Shown: positions 8,707 to 17,879, counted from the stretch's first letter. The stretch is DNA of 64,000 bases from Croceicoccus gelatinilyticus (GCF_018398395.1 NZ_JAHCBF010000008.1:1-64000); one strand, 5' to 3'. Notes: generated from the letters alone by a model not told the origin. A program made the numbers and translations.

Positions 8707-8725
8707 ATTGCGATTGATTCGCAAT
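8707..8725 (-). promoter_or_regulatory. Fur-box-like inverted repeat upstream of the receptor
   Basis: ATTGCGA-N5-TCGCAAT, a 19-bp inverted repeat with perfect 7-bp arms, lies just upstream of the receptor's ribosome site. Length, symmetry and the TTGCGA/TCGCAA arms fit Fur sites of alphaproteobacterial iron-uptake genes. Confidence 0.6.
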
Positions 8726-8742
8726 TTCGCCGGGACTGCTAA

Positions 8743-8757
8743 TGCGAGGAGATCGCA
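8743..8757 (-). promoter_or_regulatory. Second, weaker Fur-like site
   Basis: TGCGA-N5-TCGCA repeats the arm-and-spacer plan of the 8707-8725 site, centred 34 bp further upstream. Tandem Fur sites are common at strongly iron-repressed promoters. Confidence 0.45.
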
Positions 8758-8806
8758 AAAGCAACAGCGGCTTTGGCGATCTCCGTCGTCGTATTGCTTT
8801 AAGGCG

Positions 8807-10330
8807 TCATCGGCAGGCCGGGTTGGCGGCGTCAGGTAGCGTGATGAAGCTTATGCTCGCCGCGGCAAGCCTCACCGGCCCTTCGACGCTTTCGCCATGT
8901 ATTTCAGGCCATTCGTCATCGGGGCCGAGGCTCAAGGCCTGTCCGTTCAGGTACGTCGCTTTGGTATCGTCTTTGCCGGTCAAGCTGTAGACTTGGGCGG
9001 GACCATCGATCCGTAGAACCTTCCTATCCGTCCCATCGAGGTTCAGCGCCAGCAAGGTCACACCGCCCGGCACGCCACGCTGGCAGTGCGCGTAGAGGCG
9101 CAGACCGTCTTCGGCGCCAAGGATTGCTGCACCGAGAACCCGGCTCCCCATCGTTTGCCGCCACAGATAGGCCGTCCAATAGTTCGGCCGAGGTGCGAAC
9201 GTATCTTCGTCGAGCAACGCATAGTCGCTGGCCGCCAGAGTGTTGTGCATGACGACTGAAACGCCCTGCTTGGCCGCGCTTGCCAGTTGATCGGCGAAGC
9301 GGAAGCTGTCGGCGAAAGTCGCGGCTTGCGGGTTGCCGCCACAGGCTGTCTCCGCCGTTTCGCTGAGCCAGACCGGGGCGCCGGGGGCAAGAGCATCGCG
9401 AAGGCGCATGGTATTGGCGATCGCTCCATCGATCCGGGAAAGCCATTCCGGCCCGCGAGGGTCAGGCGTCACGCCGGAACAACGCTTCGAAATCTCACCA
9501 TAGAAATGGAAAGAGACGACGTCGGGCCGGGTCTCGCCGCCCGGAACCAGATCCTGCGCAGGCAGGGTCCTGATGAAAGCGGGAAGTTCCCTGCCACCGC
9601 CGAATTCGAAAGCGCCCGGAGCCATGATGCGCGTGTCGGGAGACCGCGCTTTCATCCACGCATGGAACCTGTCGTAGTCGCGCCGATAGTCGGCGGCCGC
9701 ATAATCCGCTGGCGGCTGAGTGCCGCTGATGAGGTTCGGTTCATTCGCGAATTCGGTCGCCGCGATAACGCCGCCAAGTTCGTCGGTGGCCTGCATCCAG
9801 CGTTCAGCCACACCGCTTTGCCAGACGCCATCAGCGTCGCGGGTGCCCGCGCTCGTCGGCATCGAGACGACGATACCGGCATCGACTTCTTTCGCGAACT
9901 CGATCGCGCCGCGCCATTGCGCCTTGGTCAGGACGGCATCGAAACCCTCCGGGGCGGGGCCAGTGTGGGCCTCTTCGTCGAGGTAGACGGTCGCATTGGC
10001 CCAAGTCCCGCTGTACCGGACATAGGCGGGGCCAAGCGCGGCAGCCAGTTTCCTGATCCGCGGATGGGACAGATCAATCGGCGGGCGGTATTCGTACTGA
10101 TCGTCCTTGTCCGCGACACCGCCCCGGTAAGGTTTCCAGAAGCGACCGCCGGTCAGTTCGACCATTTCGACATTGTACGACAGGAAGCGATCGCTGGTCG
10201 TGCCTACCAGAGGCAACGTGGCCGTATCGATCACCGCGTCGGCACTCTGCGTATCCACGGGCCGGACGGTGACGCATCCCGCAAGGCCAACACCCAGCAA
10301 GCCAGTTAAAAGCAGACCAGAAACCCGCAT
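8807..10330 (-). CDS. GH79-like glycoside hydrolase lipoprotein
   Basis: The product is 507 residues from ATG 10330, five bases after the preceding gene's stop. The lipoprotein signal has the lipobox LAGC (Cys19). The fold appears to be a clan GH-A TIM barrel. Candidate acid/base Glu197 sits in ATEFANEPN and candidate nucleophile Glu324 in VWLSETAET, followed by a beta-sandwich tail, as in heparanase/beta-glucuronidase family 79. It should sit at a membrane surface and release uronic or other sugars from a polysaccharide. It is the last gene of an operon of exported proteins. A related clan-A family such as GH39 is possible. Confidence 0.7.
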   Translation of the reverse strand: MRVSGLLLTGLLGVGLAGCVTVRPVDTQSADAVIDTATLPLVGTTSDRFLSYNVEMVELTGGRFWKPYRGGVADKDDQYEYRPPIDLSHPRIRKLAAALGPAYVRYSGTWANATVYLDEEAHTGPAPEGFDAVLTKAQWRGAIEFAKEVDAGIVVSMPTSAGTRDADGVWQSGVAERWMQATDELGGVIAATEFANEPNLISGTQPPADYAAADYRRDYDRFHAWMKARSPDTRIMAPGAFEFGGGRELPAFIRTLPAQDLVPGGETRPDVVSFHFYGEISKRCSGVTPDPRGPEWLSRIDGAIANTMRLRDALAPGAPVWLSETAETACGGNPQAATFADSFRFADQLASAAKQGVSVVMHNTLAASDYALLDEDTFAPRPNYWTAYLWRQTMGSRVLGAAILGAEDGLRLYAHCQRGVPGGVTLLALNLDGTDRKVLRIDGPAQVYSLTGKDDTKATYLNGQALSLGPDDEWPEIHGESVEGPVRLAAASISFITLPDAANPACR

Positions 10331-10335
10331 CGCTG

Positions 10336-11595
10336 TCACTTGCCCAGCGGGATGAAGCGTGGGCGCTTCACCGTGCTCTTGTTGGTGAGAAGAAGCCGCG
10401 CTTGCGTCCCCCATTGACCGATGAACAGGTCGTCCTTGCCGTCGCCGTCAAGATCGCCTTTCCCCATGCTCCAACTGCGGCCGACAGTATCGGAAGGGAT
10501 CATCGGGAGGGTCACGTCCGTAAAGCGACCCTTGCCGTCGTTCTGCCAGGCGCGAACTTGCAGCGGTACGTGGCCCGGGATCTGGATGGCGCTGACGACG
10601 ATGTCGGGCGCGCCGTCGTGATTGAAGTCGACGACTTCACCGCCCCAACTGGAAAAGCGATGTTCGGGCAGATTGCCGTCCGTTCTGTCTAGCCAGCGCC
10701 CCTTGCCGTCATTGATCAGCAAACGTGTTTGCGGGTCCTTGTCCCACCTGCGGTTGTTGCTGGTCAGGTTGAAGTAAAGAATGTCGGGAAGCCCGTCCGC
10801 GTTGGCGTCCAATACGTGAACTTCGCGGGTCATCATCGGAACCGTGATGTCCAGCCTGTCGGATGCGTCACTGAACCGGCCAGTCCCGTCGTTCAGGAAC
10901 AGCTGGTTCGGCGGATCCTGATTGGCGATCAGCATGTCGAGATCGCCGTCCCCGTCCATGTCGGTAAGGACGATGCCCTGCGTGCCCAGTTCGCTTTGCG
11001 GCAAGTGCGTTGCGGACACATCGATGAAATGGCCGGGCCGGTCCGGATCGTTAAGCAAGAGAAAGTTCTGGGCCGAACCGGTTCCTTTCTCGTTGGTATT
11101 GCCGATCACGATATCGGGCAGGCCGTCACCGTTCACATCACCTATCGCCAGCGCATTGCCCTCGCTTCCCTTGGGAAGCCGGTCGCTCGCATCGGTGAAC
11201 CTGCCTTTCCCATCGCCGAGGAAAAGCTGGTGGACGCCGTCGTCCTCTGACACGAAGACGATGTCTTCGAAGCCGTCGCCGTCGAGGTCCGCGCTATCGA
11301 CGTGTTCGCTGTCGTGCCGCTCATATCCGAACGCGCCTTCGACCCAGGTCAGGGTGCCATGGCCGTCGTTCAGGTAGAGCCGGTTGACCCCGTACTCGAC
11401 GGCGACCACCACATCGAGATCGCCATCCCCATCGACATCGACGAATACGGCATCCAGCGCATGCAGCCATGGGGCTATGGGCACGTTGATGCGCGTGGCA
11501 TCGATATATTCAGGCGAAGCCGCGGATTGGGCGTGCGCGCTGCCGGCGGCAAGGGCGCAGAGAGCGGCGAGTGATCTGCCAAATGCCTTGGTCAT
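10336..11595 (-). CDS. Secreted FG-GAP/VCBS repeat beta-propeller protein
   Basis: This encodes 419 residues: a signal peptide ending SAHAQ near residue 23, then about seven repeats carrying the DxDGDGxxD calcium-binding signature (for example DVDGDGDLDVVVA, DLDGDGFEDIVFV, DVNGDGLPDIVIG). Such proteins form integrin-like propellers and bind glycans or partner proteins outside the cytoplasm. Its start overlaps the stop of the upstream PD40 gene as ATGA, and the GH79-like lipoprotein follows after five bases, so the three are probably made together. A glycan-binding or scaffolding role is inferred. Confidence 0.75.
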   Translation of the reverse strand: MTKAFGRSLAALCALAAGSAHAQSAASPEYIDATRINVPIAPWLHALDAVFVDVDGDGDLDVVVAVEYGVNRLYLNDGHGTLTWVEGAFGYERHDSEHVDSADLDGDGFEDIVFVSEDDGVHQLFLGDGKGRFTDASDRLPKGSEGNALAIGDVNGDGLPDIVIGNTNEKGTGSAQNFLLLNDPDRPGHFIDVSATHLPQSELGTQGIVLTDMDGDGDLDMLIANQDPPNQLFLNDGTGRFSDASDRLDITVPMMTREVHVLDANADGLPDILYFNLTSNNRRWDKDPQTRLLINDGKGRWLDRTDGNLPEHRFSSWGGEVVDFNHDGAPDIVVSAIQIPGHVPLQVRAWQNDGKGRFTDVTLPMIPSDTVGRSWSMGKGDLDGDGKDDLFIGQWGTQARLLLTNKSTVKRPRFIPLGK

Positions 11596-12764
11596 TGCGC
11601 ATCCCCGCTTTCACCAAACGTGCCGACGTAAAGTCCGGCCCGGCCCGCAAATCCCACCGCTTCGCGCGTCTTCAGCGCAAAGGCGAAGCGCTTTCCGTCA
11701 TGCGAGATGACCGATTGGTGCGCCTCTGCGCCCAAGTCGCTGAACCATGTCAGTCGGCGGGGGCTCGACGGGTCTTCGCGGTCGACGACGTAGAGGTCGA
11801 AGGGCCGATTAAAGCCAGCGTTCGGCCCTGCCGGCGCATAGCTCCGCAAGGTTTCGGGCACAGGCAGGGGCCAGTCGACCTTCCTTTGCATGAAGGCCAT
11901 GAAGCCTTCGCCATGACTGCTCAGCCCGCGCCACTGACCCTGCGGGTCAGACGCACGATTGGATTCCTCCAGCCCGAAGCGTTCGTCGGCGAAGAGGTGC
12001 GTCTCATTGTGCGAAGGATCGCTATAGAGAGACGTCACTTTGCCGCTGGCGATGTCGACTTCCACCATTTCGCCGTCCAGCGTGTCGCCCCGGTCCATGA
12101 TCGTGTAAAACGTGACCGCACTGTCCCCGCGCGAAAATCCGTAGGTTTCGGCGACCGTCACACCGGCGAGCGTCGGAGGCTCGGTACTGTCGTATAGAGT
12201 GCGAGTGTCCAGCAGGCTGGCCTCGCCATCTTCCACCACCAGTCTGGCCATTCGGACCAGAGATTTGCCGGTGCTGGCATCGCCCCATGCGATCAGGGTT
12301 CCGCCAGCGCCTGTGTTGCGCGAGATCGCGATCTCGCCGAAGGCGTTCGCCTCCAGCGGCTGGACCTCGCCGAGCGTTGCCGGCATCCAGTACAGTTCTT
12401 GCCCTGAAGGTCGCGTTCCGTCGGCATCGCGCCGACGGGGGGCAAGCAGCAGGAAGCTGTCGTCCTGCAAGTAGTATATACGCGTCACATCGCGATCTTC
12501 GCCAAGGTGACAGGTGAGGCAACGCACCTCGCCCGTCGCAAGGTCGATTTCGGAGGCGGGCGTATTGCGCGTATCCGCCTCGGTAAAAGCAAGGCGAGTG
12601 CCGTCGAAGGACCAGTCCGGGCGGCTGCCATGATCGAGCACGCGTTCGATCTCGTAAGGCGCGGTCATGTAGTCGATCTGCGCGTCTTCCGCCAAGGCAT
12701 TGGTCGGGGCAATCGTTGCAAAAAGGGCGATTGCCCAGGCAGCTGGCATGCTCTGACGTGGCAT
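11592..12764 (-). CDS. Exported TolB-like (PD40) beta-propeller protein
   Basis: The product is 390 residues from ATG 12764, which follows AAAGGAGAGACC. A signal peptide ends NALAED. Repeated segments such as GSRPDWSFDGTRLAFT and SVISHDGKRFAFAL are WD40-like PD40 blades, giving a six- or seven-bladed propeller without an obvious catalytic domain. Family members bind proteins or glycans in the periplasm. It begins 31 bases after the epimerase gene and overlaps the VCBS gene by ATGA. No enzyme function can be claimed. Confidence 0.65.
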   Translation of the reverse strand: MPRQSMPAAWAIALFATIAPTNALAEDAQIDYMTAPYEIERVLDHGSRPDWSFDGTRLAFTEADTRNTPASEIDLATGEVRCLTCHLGEDRDVTRIYYLQDDSFLLLAPRRRDADGTRPSGQELYWMPATLGEVQPLEANAFGEIAISRNTGAGGTLIAWGDASTGKSLVRMARLVVEDGEASLLDTRTLYDSTEPPTLAGVTVAETYGFSRGDSAVTFYTIMDRGDTLDGEMVEVDIASGKVTSLYSDPSHNETHLFADERFGLEESNRASDPQGQWRGLSSHGEGFMAFMQRKVDWPLPVPETLRSYAPAGPNAGFNRPFDLYVVDREDPSSPRRLTWFSDLGAEAHQSVISHDGKRFAFALKTREAVGFAGRAGLYVGTFGESGDAQ

Positions 12765-12795
12765 GGTCTCTCCTTTGAAAACGGTGAGGCGGCCC

Positions 12796-13767
12796 TCAGC
12801 GGGCGAGAAAGGCATATCCCTTGGCGAGCGCTTCGAACCTGCCGCCTTCGAAGGGGGGCTCCTGCTCGACGTAGAATTGGCGAACGCCTGCCTGATAAGC
12901 GGCTGGCAGCAGCGCGGCCCAGTCGATGATCCCGCTGCCGATGGCGGCCGAGACCTGCTCGAACCCGAAGTTGGGCTGCGTCTGCGCGGAAATGTCCTTC
13001 ACGTGCATCAGGCGCGTACGCCCCGCCATCGACGTGATGAAATTGACCGGGTCCAGGCCCGCGGCGGCGACCCAGCCGACATCGACTTCGAAGCTGACGA
13101 AATCAGGTTCGGTCTCTTGCATGAGGATGCCCCAGCCGGTCGTGTCGCCGACGGGCGCGAATTCGCAGTTGTGGTTATGGTAGCTAAGCGCAACGCCCGC
13201 TTCGCGCAGCAATTCGCCGCGTGCGTTCAGCAAGGCCGCCGTGCGCTGCCACAGGCCGGCACCCTGTTCACGCACCGCGCGGTCCAGCCATCCGCGGAAA
13301 GGTTCGTCCGGCTTGCGGGCGACGTCGCGCGGGAAAATGAACATGCGCATCACGACTTCGCGCGTGCCCAGAACGGCAAGGTCGTCGGCAAGCCGCATGG
13401 CATCGTCGGCACTGCTGCCAAGATCGGTATCGCCGAGGTGAATGCTCGTGATCTTGAGGCCCGACAGATCTGCGGCCTTGCGCAGGTCGCTGACATTGTG
13501 ACCATGCAGCCCCGAAAGCTGGACCGATCGGAAGCCGATTTCAGCCAACCTGTCGAACGATCCGTGCAGGTCTTTCTCGACGTTATCGCCCAGTGTGTAA
13601 AGCTGAGCGCCGATCGGGAGATCGTTGGAGGCGAAGAAGTTCGACGATTTCGCCCACGCCGGCATTCCGGAGGTGACAAGGGCGGTGAAACCGGCTGCAA
13701 GTGCGGTCCTGCGGGTGGTGCGAAGTGTCGCCGCGCGGGGGCGGTTCGATATGGGAAACTGAGCCAT
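12796..13767 (-). CDS. Tat-exported sugar phosphate isomerase/epimerase-like TIM barrel protein
   Basis: About 323 residues from ATG 13767; ATG 13788 and TTG 13803 are also in frame and none has a clear ribosome site. A twin-arginine leader (TTRRTALAAGF) with cleavage after AWA comes first. The rest is an AP endonuclease 2/xylose-isomerase-like barrel with GLKITSIHLGDTDLG, LSYHNHNCEF, SFEVDVGWV and LMHVKD, giving plausible metal ligands (His, Glu, Asp). It likely acts on a sugar or sugar derivative in the periplasm. It heads the operon with the propellers and the GH79-like enzyme and faces the TetR gene at 13881. Confidence 0.75.
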   Translation of the reverse strand: MAQFPISNRPRAATLRTTRRTALAAGFTALVTSGMPAWAKSSNFFASNDLPIGAQLYTLGDNVEKDLHGSFDRLAEIGFRSVQLSGLHGHNVSDLRKAADLSGLKITSIHLGDTDLGSSADDAMRLADDLAVLGTREVVMRMFIFPRDVARKPDEPFRGWLDRAVREQGAGLWQRTAALLNARGELLREAGVALSYHNHNCEFAPVGDTTGWGILMQETEPDFVSFEVDVGWVAAAGLDPVNFITSMAGRTRLMHVKDISAQTQPNFGFEQVSAAIGSGIIDWAALLPAAYQAGVRQFYVEQEPPFEGGRFEALAKGYAFLAR

Positions 13768-13810
13768 GCGGAATGGGTAAGGCTGCATTCGCTTCGCGGC
13801 CAAACAAATC

Positions 13811-13825
13811 TTTTACATTGTAAAA
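13811..13825. promoter_or_regulatory. 15-bp palindromic operator between epimerase operon and TetR gene
   Basis: TTTTACA-T-TGTAAAA is a perfect inverted repeat around one base, in the gap between two divergent genes, one of them a TetR regulator. It is the obvious operator candidate for control of both. Confidence 0.6.
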
Positions 13826-13880
13826 AACTATCCGCCTGCCGTTCATTCTCACGCGGCGTTTCGTGCTAGAGGCTAGTGTC

Positions 13881-14519
13881 ATGACGGTTGCAAAGATGGG
13901 TTCGGGGCAGACCAAGGTCCGGCGCAAGTCGCTTGCGGAGACGGAGCCCAATTCCGAAAAGGGCAGGGCCCGGCGCGAGCTTATTCTGCGCGGCGTGATC
14001 GATATTCTTGCCCGCGAAGGTTATCGGCAGCAATCGCTTCGCGAACTGGCCAAGGGGCTGGGGATGGAGGCGCAGCACGTCCTCTACTACTTCGCAAACA
14101 GGGACGACCTGCTGCAGCGCGTGATCGAATTGTGGGACGAGGACACGGTCGAGCGGCCCGAGGATGCCGGTCTGAAATTGCCTAGCCTCGATCTTTATAT
14201 CGCGGCTGTCCGGCGCGTCGCGAAAGCGCCGGGTATCGGGCATCTCTACCTCTCGCTGATGAACGAGGCGGTGGCGCCGACCCACCCCGCACATGACTTC
14301 ATGAAAGCGCGGCAGGGCCTGGTGCTTAAGGACCTGACCGACGCGATCATGGCCGAGCAGGAGGCAGGCGCGATCCCGCCCACGTTCGATCCCGCCCGCA
14401 GCGCGCGGCAGCTGTCAGCATTGGCCAATGGCCTGCAGCTTCAGGCGCTGATTGATCCGGACTGCGATCCGGCTGCCGACGTCGCGGCAGCCATCGCGCA
14501 ATTGCGCAGTTCCCGGTAA
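13881..14519 (+). CDS. TetR/AcrR-family transcriptional regulator
   Basis: The product is 212 residues from ATG 13881; a GTG six codons earlier (13863) is less likely. The helix-turn-helix reads RRELILRGVIDILAREGY then ELAKGLGMEAQHVLYYFANRDDLL (about residues 34-80), with a helical effector domain after it. It is divergent from the epimerase/propeller/GH79 operon and the palindrome at 13811-13825 lies between them. It likely represses that operon and itself until a glycan-derived ligand binds. The gene ends 15 bases from the convergent urcA-like gene. Confidence 0.85.
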   Translation: MTVAKMGSGQTKVRRKSLAETEPNSEKGRARRELILRGVIDILAREGYRQQSLRELAKGLGMEAQHVLYYFANRDDLLQRVIELWDEDTVERPEDAGLKLPSLDLYIAAVRRVAKAPGIGHLYLSLMNEAVAPTHPAHDFMKARQGLVLKDLTDAIMAEQEAGAIPPTFDPARSARQLSALANGLQLQALIDPDCDPAADVAAAIAQLRSSR

Positions 14520-14534
14520 GCCGAAGTCAGCGGC

Positions 14535-14900
14535 CTAGCGCGCGACTGCAAGGACGATTTCCCTGCTGGGTGACTGCCCCGTTGCCAAGGCGGGCGGCAG
14601 GACCGCCTGCCGCGTGGCGACTTCGATCTGGCCGTCGGCATTGCGCATCACGGCCCTGAGGCAGGTATGCCGCACGACTGACATTTCCAGCGGCCATTCG
14701 TTGAAGCCGCAGACTTCCTTCCCGGCCTCCCGCGCTCTTTGCCTCAGCGTTTTCTGTCCATCGTCCGTGTCGAGCCGGAGATCGGCATAGCTGACCCGGA
14801 CGACTTTCGTCGCTGTCACGGTCACAGGCTCGGCAAAGGCGTTGGCCGCGAAGATGGCCGCGACATAACCAAGAGTTATCAAACTTGCGCGACGCAACAT
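14535..14900 (-). CDS. UrcA-family exported protein
   Basis: The product is 121 residues from ATG 14900, chosen because GAAGGAG ends seven bases upstream; the ATG two codons earlier is too close. A signal peptide ends ANAFA. The mature part has the UrcA pattern: VRVSYADLRLDTDDGQ, RAREAGKEVCG and a second Cys in RHTCLRAV, probably a disulfide pair. UrcA proteins are small periplasmic proteins common in Sphingomonadales and Caulobacterales; their biochemical role is not established. The gene is divergent from the CadC-like regulator at 15139. Confidence 0.75.
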   Translation of the reverse strand: MLRRASLITLGYVAAIFAANAFAEPVTVTATKVVRVSYADLRLDTDDGQKTLRQRAREAGKEVCGFNEWPLEMSVVRHTCLRAVMRNADGQIEVATRQAVLPPALATGQSPSREIVLAVAR

Positions 14901-15138
14901 GATCATTCTCCTTCATCGCAATATGATGGGCAGAGAATGCGGGCAGAGATGGCCGTATCGCTAGGATGAAGACCTGATATTTACCTGATGCCTTTCTGAC
15001 AAAAGCCTGTATTTTTAGGAAAAGATGCGACGTGCACCTTAATCCCGTTCTTTCCGCATCTCGCGATACATTGACTCGCTTCACTGTCGCGCGGTAAATT
15101 TATTCAGTCCATTTCAAAGCAAATTCAGGCCATGAACG

Positions 15139-16650
15139 ATGGCTGCAACCAGAATCGATCTCGCACACGAGCCCGACTTTACCGCCGGTCCGTTCACCGT
15201 GCTTCCACGCACGCGCGAACTTGTCGGCCCCGAAGGGGATCGCGTCGTGCTGGAGCATCGGGTCATGCAGGTCCTGATCGCGATTGCGCGCGTCGATGGA
15301 GAGATCGTCACGCGGGATGATCTCATCGAGACTTGCTGGGACGGCCGGATCGTTGGCGAAGATGCTCTCAACCGCGTGATTTCCCGCTTGCGCAAGGCAC
15401 TGGCGAAAGTCGGTGACGGCATCGCCCGGATCGAAACGCTGCACAAGGTTGGATACCGGTTGATGCTGGAGGCAGAGCCGGACGCCGCGCCGTCATCTCC
15501 GCTGACGACCAGCCGCCGACAGGTGCTTGCCGCATCACTGGCCGCCATTCTGGTCGGCGGGGTCGGCATCTACGCGGGAACGCGCAACCGCGCTGGAATA
15601 TCACCCGAGATCATGGCGCTGCTTGCGCAGTCGCGGCAACTGCTGGGGCAGGAAACCCGCGATGCGCAGAATCAGGCGATCGGCTTGCTGAAAAACGTCG
15701 TCGGGCAAGCCCCGGCTTTTGCGGACGGGTGGGGCCGTCTGGCGCTGGGCTATGGGCTGGTGTCCCACACGCGGCTGCGTGCAGAGGCTGAGGTCATGCG
15801 GTCCCGTGCCCTTGCCGCCGCACGAGAGGCGCTGGAGATTGACCAAAACAATGCGTGCGCTGAAATCGCGGTCTCTGTCTCCCTGCCCTGCATCGGCAGT
15901 TATATGGAGCGGGACCAATGCCAGCAGCGCGCCTTGAAGGCAGAGGCGCGAAATTATGATGCGATCGTGTGTACGGCCAACACGCTGCAGTTCGTGGGGC
16001 GCAATGCTGAAGCGGTCGACCTCTATCGGTCACTCCCAGACGGGCCGGTGACCCCTGCGGATCGCAACAACATGATCCGCGCCTTGTGGAGCGCGGGCCT
16101 TGCCGAAGAGACCGACCGTGAACTGGTGCGGGCGACCTCGCTCTACCCGACGCAGATTTCGATCTGGCTGACGCGGCTCTACATCAAGCTGTTCAGCGGC
16201 GATGTCGGCGCGGCGGTGGCGCTGGCGCATGACACGCGCAATGCGCCGACAGGGACCTTCCCCGACAGGGTGGCGCGGTTCGAATTGCTGGCCAGTGCGC
16301 TTGAAACTCGGCAGGAGGGCCAGGTCGACGCCGCAACCAGCATGTTGCGCGAACGGGCCAAGATCTGCGTTTACGAGGCGGAATTGTCGATGAGGGGGCT
16401 TTGCGCGCTAAACCGCGTGGACGAGGCCTTTGTCGTGGCTGACGCCTACTATTTCAACGAAGGCTACAGCATCCCCGACTTTACGCCCGACGGCGGCGTG
16501 TCGATCAAATGGCGCAATACGCGCCAGTTGTTCGAGCCGGTCACTGCGCCCATGCGCGCCGATCGGCGTTTCGAGCGCCTAGTGGCGCGACTTGGTCTTG
16601 CCGAATACTGGGACGCTGCTGGTTCGCAGCCTGATTACCGCAGAGCCTGA
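15139..16650 (+). CDS. CadC-like transcriptional regulator with winged helix, TM segment and TPR-like domain
   Basis: This encodes 503 residues. Residues about 15-110 form an OmpR/PhoB-type winged helix, with LEHRVMQVLIAIARVDGEIVTRDDLI, NRVISRLRKAL and the terminal hairpin HKVGYRLM. A single hydrophobic segment (about 133-150, LAASLAAILVGGVGIYAGT) would anchor it in the inner membrane. The C-terminal 350 residues are helical repeats of TPR type, presumably periplasmic. ToxR/CadC regulators sense a periplasmic signal and activate a nearby promoter. The divergent urcA-like gene is one candidate target. It ends 14 bases from the convergent DUF2279 gene. Confidence 0.75.
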   Translation: MAATRIDLAHEPDFTAGPFTVLPRTRELVGPEGDRVVLEHRVMQVLIAIARVDGEIVTRDDLIETCWDGRIVGEDALNRVISRLRKALAKVGDGIARIETLHKVGYRLMLEAEPDAAPSSPLTTSRRQVLAASLAAILVGGVGIYAGTRNRAGISPEIMALLAQSRQLLGQETRDAQNQAIGLLKNVVGQAPAFADGWGRLALGYGLVSHTRLRAEAEVMRSRALAAAREALEIDQNNACAEIAVSVSLPCIGSYMERDQCQQRALKAEARNYDAIVCTANTLQFVGRNAEAVDLYRSLPDGPVTPADRNNMIRALWSAGLAEETDRELVRATSLYPTQISIWLTRLYIKLFSGDVGAAVALAHDTRNAPTGTFPDRVARFELLASALETRQEGQVDAATSMLRERAKICVYEAELSMRGLCALNRVDEAFVVADAYYFNEGYSIPDFTPDGGVSIKWRNTRQLFEPVTAPMRADRRFERLVARLGLAEYWDAAGSQPDYRRA

Positions 16651-16664
16651 CCGGAAAAGCGCGA

Positions 16665-17879
16665 TCAGTACCGTCCGTACTTCACGTCACCATGCGCATC
16701 GAGCCGGACCGAGGTGTAGGGTAGCTGAAGGTAATCCAGCACGCGGTCAGCATGCCTGGAAAAGCCGGTCTTGTTCCTGCCGAACAGGATTTCACCCACG
16801 TTGAGCCCGACGCCGACGAACAAGTGGCGGCGCGGCTCTTCCCCGGCGTCGATGTCCGACTTCAGGAAGTTCGAGGCGTAATACCCGAGCTGCAGATCGA
16901 GGAACCGGAACGGCGTATCCTTCAACCCTTCGAAACCGCGCCCCTTGATCGAGAACATGTAGCGCTGCTGCTCGTAATGCTTGCGCCCGCGATAGGAATA
17001 GATGTCGTCGTTGGGCACAATCTCGAGCTTGAAGGCGACCTTGTCACGCAGGCCCGGAACGGTGTTACGCAGGACAGAGAACAGCGCCCCTGCCGTATTC
17101 ATGGCCACGTCGTTCAAAGAATAGCCGGTGTCAGGCTCGATCCCGTCGGACAGTTCGTTCGCCGCCATCAGTGCCGATGCAAGGGCTGCGGCAACCCAGA
17201 CATCGCCCTGCGACGCATTCGTCGTCTCGTGCAGGCGCATGTGCAGGATTTCGGCGATCAGGTACGTGTCGAACGCGTGCAGCATCTTGTCGGAGCCGAG
17301 GCTGCCGGTGTCCTTCCCGAACCAACCTTCGTCATGGAAGCTGAAGCTGTCGGTTTCGCGAAACAGCTTTTTCCCGCTCTGCGCCGAGAAATAGAGCGCG
17401 AACAGCGCCATTTCGGTCGTGATCGTGCTGAACTGCGCGCCGAAGTTCTTGTGCGTCGCGTAAGCGTGCGGCACGTGGTCGGCCCACCGCTTGAGCACAA
17501 CATCGCCGTCCGCATCGAAATAGGGGTTGATCTCGGGCTGACCGTCGATCCCGACCGGCGTTTCCACGGCGGTGGGTTCCGGTTCTGCCGGCCCGTATGC
17601 GTCGCCATCCTGCGCGGCGAAGCGGGCAAGATCGAAACCGCCGTCCGACAGGATCAGCAGAGGGCCGTTGCCGCCACGGCCAGGCATGGCGCCAGCGACC
17701 GTCGCAATGTCGGTAAGATCGCTACCCTGCTCCACCGAGGCGAGCGCATCGCCATCGATGCCGGGCATCGCGATTTCGTCCAGATCGAGAGTACGTGCCT
17801 GAGCCCCGCCTGCGGGCAGGGCAATGGCAGCGACAAGGCATGCCAGTGAGGAGACGCTCGTCACGAGGTGCTTGCGCAA
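16665..17879 (-). CDS. DUF2279 (YfiM-like) exported protein
   Basis: This encodes 404 residues: a signal peptide ending GGAQA near residue 28, a roughly 90-residue low-complexity region, then a segment typical of DUF2279 (GSDKMLHAFDTYLIAEILHMRL, SALMAANELSDGIEPDTGYSLNDVAMNTAG). Conserved Asp/His/Glu residues there could bind metal. The C-terminal third is strand-rich and might be barrel-like. The family is uncharacterised; E. coli YfiM is a small lipoprotein with the core domain. A CCAATTGG octamer lies 21 bases upstream of the start, of unknown meaning. It borders the capsule locus, but nothing ties it to capsule synthesis. Confidence 0.6.
   Translation of the reverse strand: MRKHLVTSVSSLACLVAAIALPAGGAQARTLDLDEIAMPGIDGDALASVEQGSDLTDIATVAGAMPGRGGNGPLLILSDGGFDLARFAAQDGDAYGPAEPEPTAVETPVGIDGQPEINPYFDADGDVVLKRWADHVPHAYATHKNFGAQFSTITTEMALFALYFSAQSGKKLFRETDSFSFHDEGWFGKDTGSLGSDKMLHAFDTYLIAEILHMRLHETTNASQGDVWVAAALASALMAANELSDGIEPDTGYSLNDVAMNTAGALFSVLRNTVPGLRDKVAFKLEIVPNDDIYSYRGRKHYEQQRYMFSIKGRGFEGLKDTPFRFLDLQLGYYASNFLKSDIDAGEEPRRHLFVGVGLNVGEILFGRNKTGFSRHADRVLDYLQLPYTSVRLDAHGDVKYGRY

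Noticed and set aside
7213-8742. Plus-strand 509-codon frame opposite the TonB receptor
   Set aside because: Composition is that of a GC-rich shadow frame, and it runs through the Fur-like box; the receptor is clear on the other strand.
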